Part shown: positions 26,601 through 38,120 of the stretch, one piece after another
Position numbering within the stretch: position 1 is the stretch's first letter
Layout of the letters: each line of letters begins with the position of its first letter
Position numbers and translations under genes: made by a program
Notes under the pieces: generated by a model
What the model was told of the DNA's origin: nothing
The model's database searches: none
Seen by the model: only the letters and a program-made list of their open reading frames with translations
Origin: Eudorina sp. 2006-703-Eu-15
Lineage: Eukaryota; Chlorophyta; Chlorophyceae; Chlamydomonadales; Volvocaceae
Length of the DNA: 64,000 bases
Assembly: GCA_003117195.1 (NCBI GenBank)
Contig: BDSI01000058.1
Span: 578,138-642,137 of the forward strand
Direction: 5' to 3'

Positions 26601-27241
26601 AGTACCACTTCCAGCAGAGCCCGATCGACATCTTCGGAATAGCCAGCGCCAAGTCAATCTCGCAGCGGATGCGCAGCCAGTCTGCCAACGCGCGCACCGC
26701 CGCGCAGAACGCCGCCACGGCGGCGACGCTGGCGGCAAACGCCGGCGCGCAGGGCCTGCAGGCCAGCGCCGCACAGTACGGCAACGGACTGTACAACACC
26801 TACAGCGTGGCAGCTGCACCCGCCATGACGCCCCGGGGAGGCCCTGCTGCCGCGTACGGTATGTACGGGACTGGTGGTGTGTACGGTGGCGCAGGCGGGA
26901 TGTACGGCACGGGTGCGTTGACGCCGTCAGCAGGCGCAACGGCGGGGGCCGCGTACGACCCTGCCGTATATCAGCAGTACGCCGCGTACTATGCGGCCAT
27001 GCAGCAGCAGTACGCCGCGGCCGCGGCGGCCAACCAGCCCGCGGCGCTGGACCCGAGGACGGCGGCGTACGGATCTCTGTACAGCACCGTAAGCGCGGCG
27101 GCGCCGGCAGACATGCCGGGCGCCGTGCCGGTGCGGTCTGGCGCCGGGCTGGCGGCGGAGATGCCGGGCGTGGTACCCGACGCGGCGGAGGGTCCGACGC
27201 GGCCGCCGCCGCCGCCACCGCCACCGCCGCCTGGCGTTTGA
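11621..27241 (+). CDS. Giant composite surface/membrane protein (about 3,795 aa): propeller-like ectodomain, polyproline, LRR, TM, KS repeats, multi-TM
   Basis: Ten exons join in phase: 11621-15069, 15359-15708, 16263-16732, 17326-17448, 18244-18417, 18667-19034, 19403-23765, 24825-25136, 25351-25566 and 25679-27241. Residues 1-20 are a signal peptide. Up to ~700 there are propeller-like strands (DGNLAWQRRL, TGLPLWSISG). PPSPPP-type spacers follow near 703-747, 846-878, 1045-1067 and 1092-1115. LRRs (LDLSDNSIGGRLP, LSRNRIGGSVP, LSHNRLSGTLP, LDLSGNPGLTGTI) occupy about 1165-1460. A membrane span lies near 1610-1640. A low-complexity cytoplasmic region (1645-3045) follows, with Lys/Ser repeats at about 2300-2880. 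Four to six hydrophobic segments lie at about 3050-3250. The tail (3275-3795) is rich in Ser, Ala, Gly and Tyr and ends in polyproline. I know no named protein with this order. A role in the extracellular matrix or as a receptor is inferred from the modules only. Confidence 0.82.
15075..15358 (+). other. Intron 1 of the giant gene (most of it)
   Basis: The donor GTGTGG follows ..CCCTACAG at 15069, and the acceptor CCGCCAG ends at 15358. The codon split across it (AG|G) restores Arg. Nothing else is seen inside. Confidence 0.75.
17546..17797. mobile_element. hAT-type MITE with 16-bp TIRs and 8-bp target-site duplication
   Basis: The element proper is 17554-17789 (236 bp), in intron 4 (17449-18243) of the giant gene. 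The left end CAGGGTGGCTATCTTA (17554-17569) is a perfect inverted copy of the right end TAAGATAGCCACCCTG (17774-17789). Directly outside are identical 8-bp copies of ATAGGAGG (17546-17553 and 17790-17797). An 8-bp duplication and TIRs beginning CAGGG are hallmarks of the hAT superfamily. There is no transposase frame, so it is non-autonomous. The interior has several TAGATACT-like motifs in both orientations, of the kind hAT transposases use as subterminal binding sites. Its AT-richness stands out from the GC-rich flanks. Confidence 0.9.
18086..18232. repeat. CCTG/CCTA microsatellite at the end of intron 4
   Basis: An interrupted (CCTG)n tract with CCTGGCCTG and CTGT variants runs up to a few bases before the acceptor at 18243. 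It forms a C/T-rich tract upstream of exon 5. Confidence 0.85.
19203..19302. repeat. 15-bp minisatellite (TTCCCAACCGCTCCT) in intron 6
   Basis: About six to seven degenerate copies of a 15-bp pyrimidine-rich unit lie in intron 6 (19035-19402) of the giant gene. The last three copies are almost identical. Confidence 0.8.
21370..23100 (+). repeat. Coding Lys/Ser repeat region of the giant protein
   Basis: Roughly 15-17 imperfect copies of a motif of the type K-L-E/R-K-K-S-R-K-S-R/K-E/D-A are spaced about 30-45 residues apart by Glu/Ala/Thr-rich linkers (typically TTEGE). At the DNA level the AAGTCGCGCAAGTC core recurs. It is predicted to be disordered, highly charged and rich in sites for basophilic kinases. 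The reverse strand is open here only because of base composition. Confidence 0.85.
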
Positions 27242-29751
27242 GTGTCGTACACTCGTACTTCGCCGCTGCGCCGGTGCAGAGGTGCTCTGCCAGGCTCGGG
27301 GAGGGGCGTTGGGATGTGTGCGCGGCTCAGAGCATTCACGCTGTCCACTCCGTGGCTGAACACGAAACGTCGCAACGCACACGACGTTGGTGATGGTGAT
27401 GATGGGGTCACCCTGGCTTGATTGTTATGTTGCCATGATCATTTGTCGTAGCCATGATTGTGCCCGGGAGCGTTAGCAAAGTGGGACTGCCGAGCTTAGC
27501 TGGCGGGCGCCCGACGTGGCCCAAGGGGCGTTGTAAGACTGGTTTCGGGGCGTCTTGGGCTTTGCAGGACATGATGATCAAGTACGATGTGCATGGCGAG
27601 CGGGTGGAGGAGCATCTTGTGGGGCGCGTCTTGACGTTGGTGGGCGGGCGCGCGGTTTGGGGCCGCACTGGGTTCCTGGGGAGGGAGGGAGGGAGTGAGG
27701 GACGGTCTGCTGTCCGCACCTCCGAAGCAGTGCATGTGAACGGGTGTGTGTGTGGCGCGCTGCGTGTGCCGTACCACGGTATGCTCGGGACGCCTCCTTT
27801 GACGTCCCATCTTGAGGGGCAGAGACGGCGGCGGCGGCGGCGAGCGAGCGAACGAACGGCGCGCTCTCAAGACGGCTGGGTTGGCCCCACATATTGCCCT
27901 CGAATGACTTCACCAAAAGCATGAGCGGGGTGTATGGGTTTCATGAGGCCGTGTCCGTGTCCGTGTGTTGGGACGTGACGCACAGTCTTTCTTGTTCCCC
28001 AGTTTTGTGCCACGGAAGCCTCCCGCCGGCCGCCTGGCCCGGGTCCTGGGCCCTGGCGCCGACCGACCCGACCTGGCCGATCTGGGTGCCGTACCCGACC
28101 GTCAAAGCGCTTCAGCAGCACCTTTGTGTCCCCTGCGCCTTGTCGCACAGCACGCGCTGCTCTTCGGCGGTCGCGGCGCGACAGGGCGCCACGTGCTGCA
28201 TTTTTAGGCCCCAGATCGGGCGGTCGGCTGGGAGCGGACAGGAGGCCGCGTGCGACCCGGGGATGCATGCAACTGCTGCATCCCCGCGCTTCTCGCGCGA
28301 CCCACATCAACCAACCCCAACCGCAACCCCGACCCCCCAAGTTAGGCCCTGGCGTGCGTGAGAGGCTTCCGGACCCCGTATTCATCCGTTTAATGGCCAT
28401 CTTGCAGTGGGTGTTGCTGGGGACATGGCGCCGCCGCGGCGACCCGATTCTTGGCGGAGGGGAGGGGTCATTTACGTTGGAGCGTTTCTCAAATCAGTCC
28501 CATGTGACGGGCGACAAAAAGGGGGGAGGTGAGGGTTAGGGTTACCAGGGCCTGCATCGTGTGTGGGCTTTCACGTCCAGGGATGCGGTCTGTGGTTGCG
28601 GCCCAGGCAAGGCCGCTTTAATGGGTAGTGGCTGGAGGTTCGTCCGGACGCCACTGTACGGGGTGGGGATGGGCTATCATCATCACGGGTGCGGAGATTC
28701 TGTGCGGCGGCTGACATCAGGAGAGCTTTAGTTCGGCAGTTTCTCCTGCGCCTGCGCCTTGGCTTTGTGTTGCAGGCCCGCGACCGTTTGGTCTGCCTCT
28801 GCCCCACCCTCGGTCACCTGTTGGTTACGCCGCGTTGGCAACCAGCTTTCGGGTGCTGCCCGGTTGACTGCATTCTCGATGCTTCCTCGTCATCACTACA
28901 CGGCCGCCTTCCACCGCGTTCGGGGGGCGGGGGTACGGCCGCCGCGGTCGTACACACTCGTGGTCGTTCGGAAGCGGGTTGCTGCCGGCAGGAGGCGTGC
29001 CGGCGCGTTGGGGTGCAAGTGGGAGATCTTGCCAGGCAGGACGGTAGTGAAGGCTTTCTTTTCGCGGGATTACGGGGTCGCCGGTTGGCTCGTTGGTGGC
29101 GTTCGTTGTTATTTGTGATCAGCGGTTGGCGTCGGTTGGCCTCGTCGGTTGGCCTCGGATGTGGGGCGCGTGTTGACACTCGTGACGCGAGGTCCTTGAG
29201 CCACAGTTTGGGCACCGGATGAAGCGTGTGCCTCTTACTCATGTTGCGGTTTTGAATGATTGGTAGTGCGTGACATTGTATTGAACGTTGGGTTGCTGGG
29301 TGACTCACCTCCACGACGACAGGTACCGACGGCACTTCGGAAGGACGAAGGCGGCAGGCGCGCGGACAACAAAGATCAGGCACTTAGGAAATGTATTATG
29401 AAATAAAGCCCTGCATTTCTAGATTGTTAATGTACTGAGGTTTTGCTGCATAGCAACACCGCATCCATCGCACGGCAAATCGGCAGTAGCTGCTCGCGAT
29501 GAAGTGACAAATTGCATGCCATGGAATGCATAAACAAGGATTGATTTTGACTTTGAATAATACCTGATCAACGGATCCGGAGAAGTGCATCGATATTCAT
29601 TGTGCCTTAACTTTGTAGACGGCTTCTTGTGGACCTACAGCACCGTTTCTCTGAATTCAATAACAAATTCAGAAAGCTCAACATCTGTTTGTTCTTTGCT
29701 TAGGTTCTGTCGGCCCCTGCACGCGCAAGCGAACTAGAAGCATTAGACGGG
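27242..29751. other. Intergenic, 2.5 kb
   Basis: The left end is the 3' UTR of the giant gene and the right end the promoter region of MENG. I looked for exons on both strands and found no recognisable protein sequence with splice context. It contains a short (TTAGGG)2-like run at 28533-28544 and several polypurine tracts. Confidence 0.55.
27532..27536 (+). promoter_or_regulatory. TGTAA polyadenylation signal of the giant gene
   Basis: This is the first TGTAA after the stop, 291 bases downstream. Confidence 0.6.
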
Positions 29752-32673
29752 ATGAGAAGATCCGCATTACAAACGCGTGAAATCTCAAAGCCACACGTGG
29801 ATAGCGGATGTTACCCTCGTCAGGCACGCTGCGCCTTCCGTCCGGCTGTCCGCCGTGTCCGGACACAGACCACCTGCGCTGCCTCGGTCGACGGCGATGA
29901 CAGCCTTCCGGGACCTCAAGGGGCGTTCGCACCCGGCCAAGAAGCAGCGACACGGCAGAAGCTCTTCAACCGCATCGCCCCTGTATACGATGAGGTGCGG
30001 CAGCGATGTTGTCCGTGCAGGCAGGCAGCCCCACGCATGTCCCCAGACCCGAACCCCTGCAAACATCCTCCTGGCCTCCCATAGATCTCTCACAGAACCT
30101 AGACCCCTTCATCGCCGCCTGCGCTCATGCGCCTATTTCCTAGTCGCATCACAACTCGCCAAGCGGGGATTCCCCTGCGGCAGGCGAGGCCACACTGGAA
30201 CAACTTATGTTATAGTGGACACCGCGGGCCATCTACTTGCCACGTGCCAACACGCTGCGCCTCATCAACGCCACCAGATGCCCTTTTACCCCGGTCCCCC
30301 TCGCCCTACGGGCCTGCTTTTACACCGTCCCCGCGCGCCGGCCGCAGCTCAACAACACGCTGAGCTTCGGGCAGCACTGGGTCTGGAAGCAGATGGCCGT
30401 CAAATGGAGCGGCGTGAAGCCCGGCGCGAAGGCACTGGACGTGTGCTGCGGCTCGGGAGACCTGGCCTTCCTGCTCGCCAGGGCCGTGGGACCGCGCGGG
30501 CAGGTACGGCAGCTCTCACAGCGAGCATGAACCCAAATCGCCGATGTGGGTTTCGCCTTACCCACGACCCTCGCCTGCTAGAGAATCACCGCCTGTCGTC
30601 AAACCACCTGTCATCAAACCACCTGTCGTCAAACCACCTGGGCTGGCGTCGGGCAGATGAGGGGGGGTGTTGGGCCTCCCTCCAGCGCCGCTAAATCGAC
30701 CTCCTTCGGGTCCTGGAGGCAGTGCTGCGAGGACCCCCTCCGGCTGTCGGAATGTCATCCGAGCCCCTACTGGAGCTCTCATGTCACTGCCGGCTGCCCT
30801 CCGCCTGCCCTCCGCCTGCGCGTGCCCTTCGCCTGCCCTCGGTTCTGCTTTGCGCGCCCGCAGGTGGTCGGCCTGGACTTTGCGGCGGAGATGCTGGAGG
30901 ACGCCTCCTCCCGGCAGGAGGCGGAGCGGCTGGAGGGGCTGACGCCGCGGCGGGCGGACGTCAGGTGGGCGGACGAAGGCAACTTCAGGCAATTGGGGAC
31001 GTCTAGTCACGGAGGGTGGTAGTTTTGTCCTAGGGAGGGCCCCATTAAAGACTTGCGGTTGGACATGTCGTGCCCATCTGATGCAGGTGCATCAAGACAG
31101 AGAGGGACTAGTCGCCAGTGGCCATCGCTTGTAGCAGCAAAACTGCCTGTAACACAGTCGTCAGTACCCCATCCTGCTCCGACCCCCCGTTTGTTGTTCA
31201 CGGACGCAGCTGGGTGCAGGGCGACGCCATGTCGCTGCCCTTCGAGGCGGCCTCGTTCGATGCTGCCACCATGGGCTATGGGCTCCGAAACGTGGCAGAC
31301 ATCCCGAAGGCGCTGTCCGAGCTGCACCGCGTGCTGCGGCCCGGTGAGTTCAAATTCAAATTTCGACCGGGGAGTGGTCGGAGGGTGATGGGACCGCGTC
31401 CCACATACGGCGGCCACACGTACGGTATTTGTCGTCCCACAATAGGTGTCGTTTCTCGTTTGTTGGCAGGACGTCGACCTAGGTTCTGAGGCCTATATGG
31501 CTTCCGAAGTGCATACGGTATGATCCCCGTCCCCTCCCCTGTCGACCCGGCGCCATGCGCCGTTTGCGCGGTCCTCTGTGGTCGCCGTCATGGATCTGGA
31601 TCTGGATCTGGGTCGGGCGCCAAACACGGAATTCACGCGTTCGGCCCGCACAGGTTGCTCTGTTGCCATCTTGGATTTCAACAACTGCACGGACCCGCTG
31701 CCAGACGCCGTTCAGGTGGGTCCAGACAGATTCCAGAGCATCAAGAGCATTGCGGACGTGGTCAGCGGAACACATAGCGGCGAGCGTGCACTAGCAGGAC
31801 GCGCGTGTACGCTGCAGCTAACATGCCATTTTGGTTTTCGCATCAGCTTCAGAAGCCCTCCCTGATGCAGGGAAGGCGGAACGCCGCTTAGCAAGTTCAT
31901 GCCTTACGCAGACTGGGCTGTTGCGGGGAAATCTGAGGCCCGACCTGAGGCGTTTGCCGGGAGTGCTGCATCGACCTCAGCTGCTAGCCAGACCAAGCAC
32001 CAAACGCGCACTGCTTGCCCAGCAGACCTCAAACACCCCACCTGTGGGTGTTGTGCGTTCCCTTTAACCCGGAGCGCAGGCGTTCTTTTTGGAGCAGCTC
32101 GTGGTGCCCGCCGCTCGGCGGTACGGCCTGGCCGCCGAGTACGAGTATCTGCGACCGTCAATTAAACGCTTCCCGACAGGTAGGTGTGCTGGTGGGCACA
32201 GGCGCCAGCCGCCGGGTGAGCTGCCGAGCACTTACATAATGATGCTGCGCTGTGGACTGCTGAATCTTGAATGGGAGTTTTTGGTGCTGGGGATTCTAAC
32301 GGCCGGATGTTAGCCCGGCCGTGCAACCACACGAACGGGTGCAGGGCTGAGCCAAGCTGAATGCAAACAAAACGATGCGGATGAGTGACAGTTGCCTGCA
32401 ACCCCTGACTGGTCATGCCTTGGCATGCATCAAGGATTGGATGATTGATTACACGGCGTGGCGTATCGGTGGCAAGCCGGGTGCTGGTCCCGACGACCCG
32501 GTCGTGTTCCGGTCTGCGTGCATCCTCCGACACGTTTGTCCAACGCCTTGCCGTTGCCAGGGCCGGAGCTGGAGCGCCTGGCGAGGGAGGCTGGATTTGC
32601 AGCGGCGCGGCATTATCCTATCGGTTTCGACCTGATGGGGGTACTCGTTGCTACCAAGGGTCCCACCAGATAA
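29752..32673 (+). CDS. MENG: Demethylphylloquinone (2-phytyl-1,4-naphthoquinone) methyltransferase, plastid
   Basis: Seven exons join in phase: 29752-29994, 30348-30503, 30864-30964, 31210-31343, 31654-31715, 32080-32179 and 32561-32673 (TAA), giving 302 residues. Residues 1-~50 are a basic plastid transit peptide. The rest is a UbiE/MenG/COQ5-family SAM methyltransferase. It has the family start [20 protein letters not shown], the SAM-binding motif LDVCCGSGD (Asp about 112), GDAMSLPF followed by [29 protein letters not shown], and the C-terminal [15 protein letters not shown] and LAREAGF. The N-terminal transit peptide and the YEYLRPSI block, typical of plant and cyanobacterial MenG, favour this over mitochondrial COQ5. 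It makes the last methylation of phylloquinone, the quinone of photosystem I. The 3' UTR probably ends after TGTAA at 33015. Confidence 0.93.
30592..30636. repeat. 15-bp tandem repeat, 3 copies, in MENG intron 2
   Basis: Three copies of CCTGTCGTCAAACCA, the middle one with one substitution, lie in the intron at 30504-30863. Confidence 0.85.
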
Positions 32674-33645
32674 GGCACTCAGCCCGTTTGGCTCCTAGGA
32701 TTTTACTCTAGGACAGTTTGATATTCTAACTATGGACAGTTTGACATTCCAACGACTGATTTCAGTTTGCTCGGCAGGTTGGCTTGCGGCTGTGCGTGTT
32801 TCACAGGTCCCGTTGACGGAAAATCGTTCAGAACCTACTCCGCTTGAAGTCCATGTGACAACCGTCGAATTGTACAGGTGTGCATGTAGTATGCGAGCAA
32901 TGGACGACGTCAATTTGAGTGAGCCATCTTCGCGGCAGGGTTACAACCTTGATTTCAGGTGACATTACGCTTCACCTCGAAGCTAGAATATAAAATAATT
33001 TGCACGCATTCATATGTAAACGTGCGAGAGAAGTTGTTCAACGCTCAGATGTCCGACTGTCCGTGAAATGTACGAGCCAGGTCACGGTCCAAAAGCCGTT
33101 GCCCCATTTCTCATGCAGCAGCTGCAACATACTTGTTTCTACTAGAGTCACACATACTGTCGGCCCAAACTTATACATCCAACTTGCTTGTAAAAACTAG
33201 TAATTCTGCATTAATAAGAAGCTGACAGTGATATCTAGCTTCCGCTGGTAACTTTCTACGGTTCAGGCCGCGCCAGTCCCGCAGAGGTGGTTTATGCGCT
33301 TCGTGACGGATCAAGAGATTGAAACGCAACGCGCTACCTTCCCAGGCAAGCCGCCTTCCTTTGAGACGAAGCGACCCATAGCACGTTGCCTCGCGCCCTT
33401 TTGGCGTACGCGAAGTACTACTAGCAACGAATCCCTATCAAGGGGACTCTGTGGACCTGCTATCGCTGCAGCTCTGCGTTGTTGGTCCACGTGGAGTTGA
33501 GCATCATCTTGTTCCCTACAGCTGACCAAGATGGTTTACGCCAACCACATTAAGAGTTTTATGTGGTTTGCCAAACGCAGTTAATCCTTGGTTTGTCTAT
33601 ACCAAGTAAACGAGAGGGAGTTGACGGGCGGGAAGACGCGCGGGA
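32674..33645. other. MENG 3' UTR and PP2C promoter region
   Basis: AT-richer intergenic DNA without a convincing exon. A TGTAA at 33015-33019 is the first polyadenylation signal after MENG. Confidence 0.55.
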
Positions 33646-35982
33646 ATGCTTCAACTATGGTCAGCAGCAGTCTACAATCCTGCAGACGACTTGGATTACA
33701 ACCTGAATCCTGTCGACAGACAGAAGGTAAGGCTCCTCTTGCTTAATTAGTCCTCTAGTTGTAGCCACGGACCTGCGCCGTTTCAGACGTTGCTTGAGAA
33801 TCTGCATCACACGGGATTGGTTTCATTCCTTACAGGAGGATGAGCGTGACCGGAAGCGGCAACGCCGGAGCATTTTTTTTGCGCAGCCTGATAGCGACTC
33901 AGACGACGAGGATGACTACGGCGACCCTTGCCAGCATCGATCTCTGAATCCGTCAGGTCGGAGGACCGACATCTCACAAATAACGACAGCAGTTATTCCC
34001 GCCACGCCTTACGTAGCTGACCCGCTCAGCAAGGGTACATGTCTCCTCTCTCCTAGCTTTCCACGACGGTCGCCTTGCTTGGGAGCCACGAATGGCTTTG
34101 TGGCGGTGCATGAGGAACCAAACGCCGGTTTCCGCCATTATATGGAGGACAGGTACGTTGCTTTGTGTGTTTGCGTGAATCTTAAGCTCCGTTGAAACAG
34201 ACAGGATATTTTTTCTGGTTGAGGATCAGCAGCTCGACCTGTAAGCGGCGGAAGTTGAGGCCGTCCGCGCCGCGCGCCATTTTGTTCTGTGCCGGTTACA
34301 CGGGTGGATAACTTCGGCGCTTCTGCAACCCGTCGGTCGTCCGTGCGGGCATTATGTGGTTCTTCACATACCCCTCTGCTGCATGATCGCACGACGGAAC
34401 CACACGGACCGGTTGTTGCCTGCATGAGCACGTACTGCGCTTATGGTTGCAGGGCCCCTCTTCTATTACGCAAAAATATCTAGGGCCATTGTTCCCTGAT
34501 GCCAGACACTAGACGAGCGGTTTGGTCGCCGTGTAATTACTGCAGGGAGGACCTTGCCGTCCGTGTGGGATTAGTCATCTAATCGACGCCATGTTCGGCC
34601 TTGAAACTGTCGTGTCCTTGTGTTGCAGGTCGGCGGCCATGACGGCGGATGGGGTTGCCTACCTGGGGATATATGACGGTCATGGCGGTGTGGATGCGTC
34701 CACCTTTTTGCAGCGGCACTTGCTGCCCACGATACAAGCGCACCTCCATCCTGGTTGCGATGTGCATGATGCACTGACAACGGCTTACATGGCCACTAAC
34801 GCTGCCTTCCGCGCGACTGGCTCTATCCAAGGATCCACGGCGACCACCGTGATTCTGAAGAACCGGCACCTTATCGCAGCCAACGTTGGCGATTCACCTG
34901 CGTTTGTTGTTAAGAAAACGGGCGAGGTTTATTCAATCATCCAGGAGCACAAGATTGAGGGCGAAGAAGCAGCGCGGATTGCGGCTCAGGGAGTCCCAAT
35001 CTATCGGTCGCCCACCGGACCGGCCTACATGGGCACGCCAGATGGAACCCGCTGGCTGAACATGTCGAGGGCGTTTGGTGATTTCGTTTATCCCGCAATA
35101 TCCTGTGAGCCGCACGTGTGCTCGCTTGACGTGACCGACGGGAAGTACCTGGTGATGGGCTCCGACGGCCTCACCGAGAAGTGGCCGGTGGCCGAAGCCG
35201 CACAGTACCTGACCCAGTTGGCTAACGACGGCTGGAGCCTGCCAGCGATTTGCCGAAGCCTCGTGGAGCACTCGCTGGCGCGGGGTAGCACAGACAACAT
35301 TAGCTGCATGATTGTCGATCTGGAGGCCTACATGCAGCACGCGGACGCGATGGCGCTGTCCGAGCGCCGGGTGCCGGCGGACGGCGTCTGCCAGCCGCCT
35401 GAGCTGGGATCCGGCGAGGATGGCTTGACAGGATCTGACGACCGCAATGCGACGGGCCAGCAGGTGCGGTTGCACAGCGGGAGGGAGTCGTGCGCGCAGC
35501 AGCAACTGGAGGAAGGTGAGGACGGTCCCGACGGGCTGGGCGCCCTCCAGGGGCTCTTGTGCGAAGAGGACACTGCTGGGGAGGAGCCAATGCTGGTTGC
35601 GGCCACGGCCACAGCGGGCTGGTCCAGGCCTCCGGTGGCGACAGTGGCGACGGCGATGCTGGTATCAGCAGCGGCCCTGGCGAGCTGCGCGGAGAAGTGC
35701 AGGCCAGACTGCAGCCGAGTGGATGCGGACTCAGCCGAACAGCCGTGTCCGGATGGCCCGGCACTGGAGCGCGAGGAGGGTGCGGCTGCTTCGCCCACCT
35801 GCAGCAGCCCGGACGCATGCGACAAGCAGCACCTGGGGGACTGTGAGGCGCCTGAGGGTGATCGCCAGGCAACTCCGCAGCCCATGCAGACTGCATGCAG
35901 GTTGCTGACGCCCGTAAATGTCGATCCGGCTAGAGATACCTGGAGTGACGGTAGCGGCGGTGGTGACCCGGGGGCAGCGTGA
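33646..35982 (+). CDS. PP2C-type protein phosphatase (PPM family)
   Basis: Three exons: 33646-33726, 33836-34152 and 34629-35982, giving 583 residues. Exon 2 begins with a basic/acidic low-complexity stretch (RDRKRQRRS, then DSDSDDEDD), possibly a nuclear-localisation signal. The metal-dependent catalytic domain spans about residues 110-365. It shows the MED motif (M130-D132), DGHGG (149-153), a GSTATTVIL strand, ANVGDSPAFVV, MSRAFGD, VMGSDGLTE and GSTDNIS (Asp about 355). These supply the Mn/Mg ligands expected for Ser/Thr phosphatase activity. The last ~215 residues are low-complexity and Cys/Ala/Ser-rich with no recognised domain, in one long open frame that could hide an unrecognised intron. 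The substrate cannot be told from sequence. Confidence 0.92.
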
Positions 35983-38120
35983 AGAGTGATGAGGGGGGAG
36001 GGATTCAGCGAACGAGCGTAGGAGAGTGGCGAGTTGCACACCATTCTCTTGATGCCGTGACATATCCGGACAGTCTGCAAGGTCATGGAGTGTCGATAAG
36101 GCATTGTATTTACTCAGTCATGTACGGGTAGGCTTCAGGTCAAGCGCGCTTTGCGCCTTTTCACACCTTCAACAGCTGAGAGACGAGGGTAGAAGACTCT
36201 ACAATATGATCTCCCTAGGCGTAAATTACGACTGGAATAATTAACAGCCGTGGGCGGCACTTCTGCGGAGTGACAATCTGAGTAGGGAAAATTTATGCGG
36301 TGGGCCATCTGACCGCGATAGAATGAGTAACGAACTGATGGTCTGCATGAGGGATAGAATGCGTGTGTAGGCGGGGGGCCCGGTCAGGGGGCTGTCGAGG
36401 CGATTGGGTCGCTGTACACGAGATGATCTGAGGTCTGTTCTTATGTTTTTCACGTATAGCCATAGAAAGATGTCAGTACTGGGGCACAGCGCTCATAGAC
36501 TGACCGTCGCATTAGGACAGCGCCTTTTGATTTGGGCGGGCGTTCGTCATTTTGGGTATGCATGGACATGTCCGCGGGCGCAGATGCACGGATGCACTGC
36601 TCTGCAGTGCCGAGCGGGGACTGCCAGAGGTGCTGCACGGGTGGGATTTGGACCCTGGATACCTACACCAAGGTCAAGCAACATGGTCAGCAGGGGTGCG
36701 CATGTGTCGTTTCTTTGCGGGTTATGGTTCTTCGGACGACGTTGCCCGACTTCGTATCGACCCGGGGAGTGTGCGCAGTCATCCCCATTTTTCATTACCC
36801 CCTAACTGTCATCGACTCTCGTGTGTGCATGTTTTGGTCTTGACGCAGTCGTTTGCACTGGATCGGTTCTATGCTGCCGTCATGTGTTGTTGCACGGATA
36901 CGATTCATGCAACACCCTTACCCTGGTCGTTTGATTTTTCGTCTAGACGGCGCCGTTCATACAACCCTGTTAACCTGACCAGCAGGCGGGCAGTTGACGG
37001 ACTGGGGATACGTACGCACTAGACTAGTCCAGTCATGTCACACGCTTGCGCAATACAAGCCTTCCCACTCGAGTGGGTGCCGCCAGGATTGTGGCAAGCG
37101 GTATGCTGGTATGCGGAAATGAGTTTCAACTTTGAAGTGCGGGGCTGTGCAAGGACCAGCATGTTCAGATTCTTCGCGACGCTGTTGCTGACCTGCATGG
37201 CTGCATTTGAGAGCATTGGGGCGCCACGGCGCGCCAGAGTATCACACGGATTTTTTTCCGTTTCCTGTCGGTGTGGCAAGATGTTTGACAACAGCTATGC
37301 GGCGCGGATATATTTCAGCTATGGACGCTTTAATCGGTGGGTGTGTTTCGTACCAAAAGGTGCGTAGATTAACATCCATAGCATTGGGTCTTACCATGCG
37401 TGTGCTAGATAACTGACAAAAGCGGAAGCTGCCACTGCAATCTCTTCACATTCATCCTCCCGTGGGCCACCGTGACACCCCACAGTCCGCAGGGTATTCC
37501 GTGCGATTGGTTGGTTCGGGTCAGGCGAGTCAGTGGGAAGATGATGACCTCGCAAGAGGGTCTGCGTTCTGGCCGACGACGCCAGCCGCCGTCACGCGGT
37601 CTGCAGTATGCGTCGACGGCCCATGTATGTGTAAACTAGTATGTCACATCTGTATGTGTAAACTAGTATGTCACATCGAATTTTTAGAGCCCAAATCCAA
37701 AGGATATCCCACACGCATGCGAGACCATGAGTACCAAGGCAGCGCAAGACGTGCGCCATCACAGAATCCGATTTATGCGGCATGCCTGAGCGGACGTGCG
37801 AAGCGCAGCGTTTATCATTCACTACCCATCGCACCGCGAGACAGGCGACCGGACACCTCCATCGCCAGCCAGTCGCTGGCACGGCACCCATTGGTGATGT
37901 TCAGCCGCACGTCTTGATCATAGTGACAACGTGCGGAAGCCCTCGACAGCGCACGTCACCACGCATCCAAGCTCGCGAGCAGCAATTCTCTTAACTGCCC
38001 TGACAGAGTACGATATAGTCCCAGGGCAGATCACGTGCAACGACGTCATCCCAGGTTCGAGACCCACACAACCATCGCGGGACCCCGCCTGCCCTAACCA
38101 CTTCCCGCACAGCACGGCCA
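35983..38120. other. Intergenic between convergent PP2C and GDT1-type genes
   Basis: This 2.1-kb stretch holds both 3' UTRs and no exon I can support. A perfect two-copy 27-bp repeat lies at 37624-37677. No TGTAA signal is found close to either stop. Confidence 0.55.
37624..37677. repeat. Perfect 27-bp tandem duplication
   Basis: Two identical, directly adjacent 27-bp units (each starting TGTATGTGTAAACTAG) lie at 37624-37650 and 37651-37677. Each contains one TGTAA. Confidence 0.9.

Noticed and set aside
28533..28544. TTAGGG-type run as an interstitial telomere
   Set aside because: Only two units; too short to mean more than chance.
38040..38075. GGTTCGAGACCC resembling a tRNA T-loop
   Set aside because: No matching acceptor stem, D-loop or anticodon arm could be formed on either strand.
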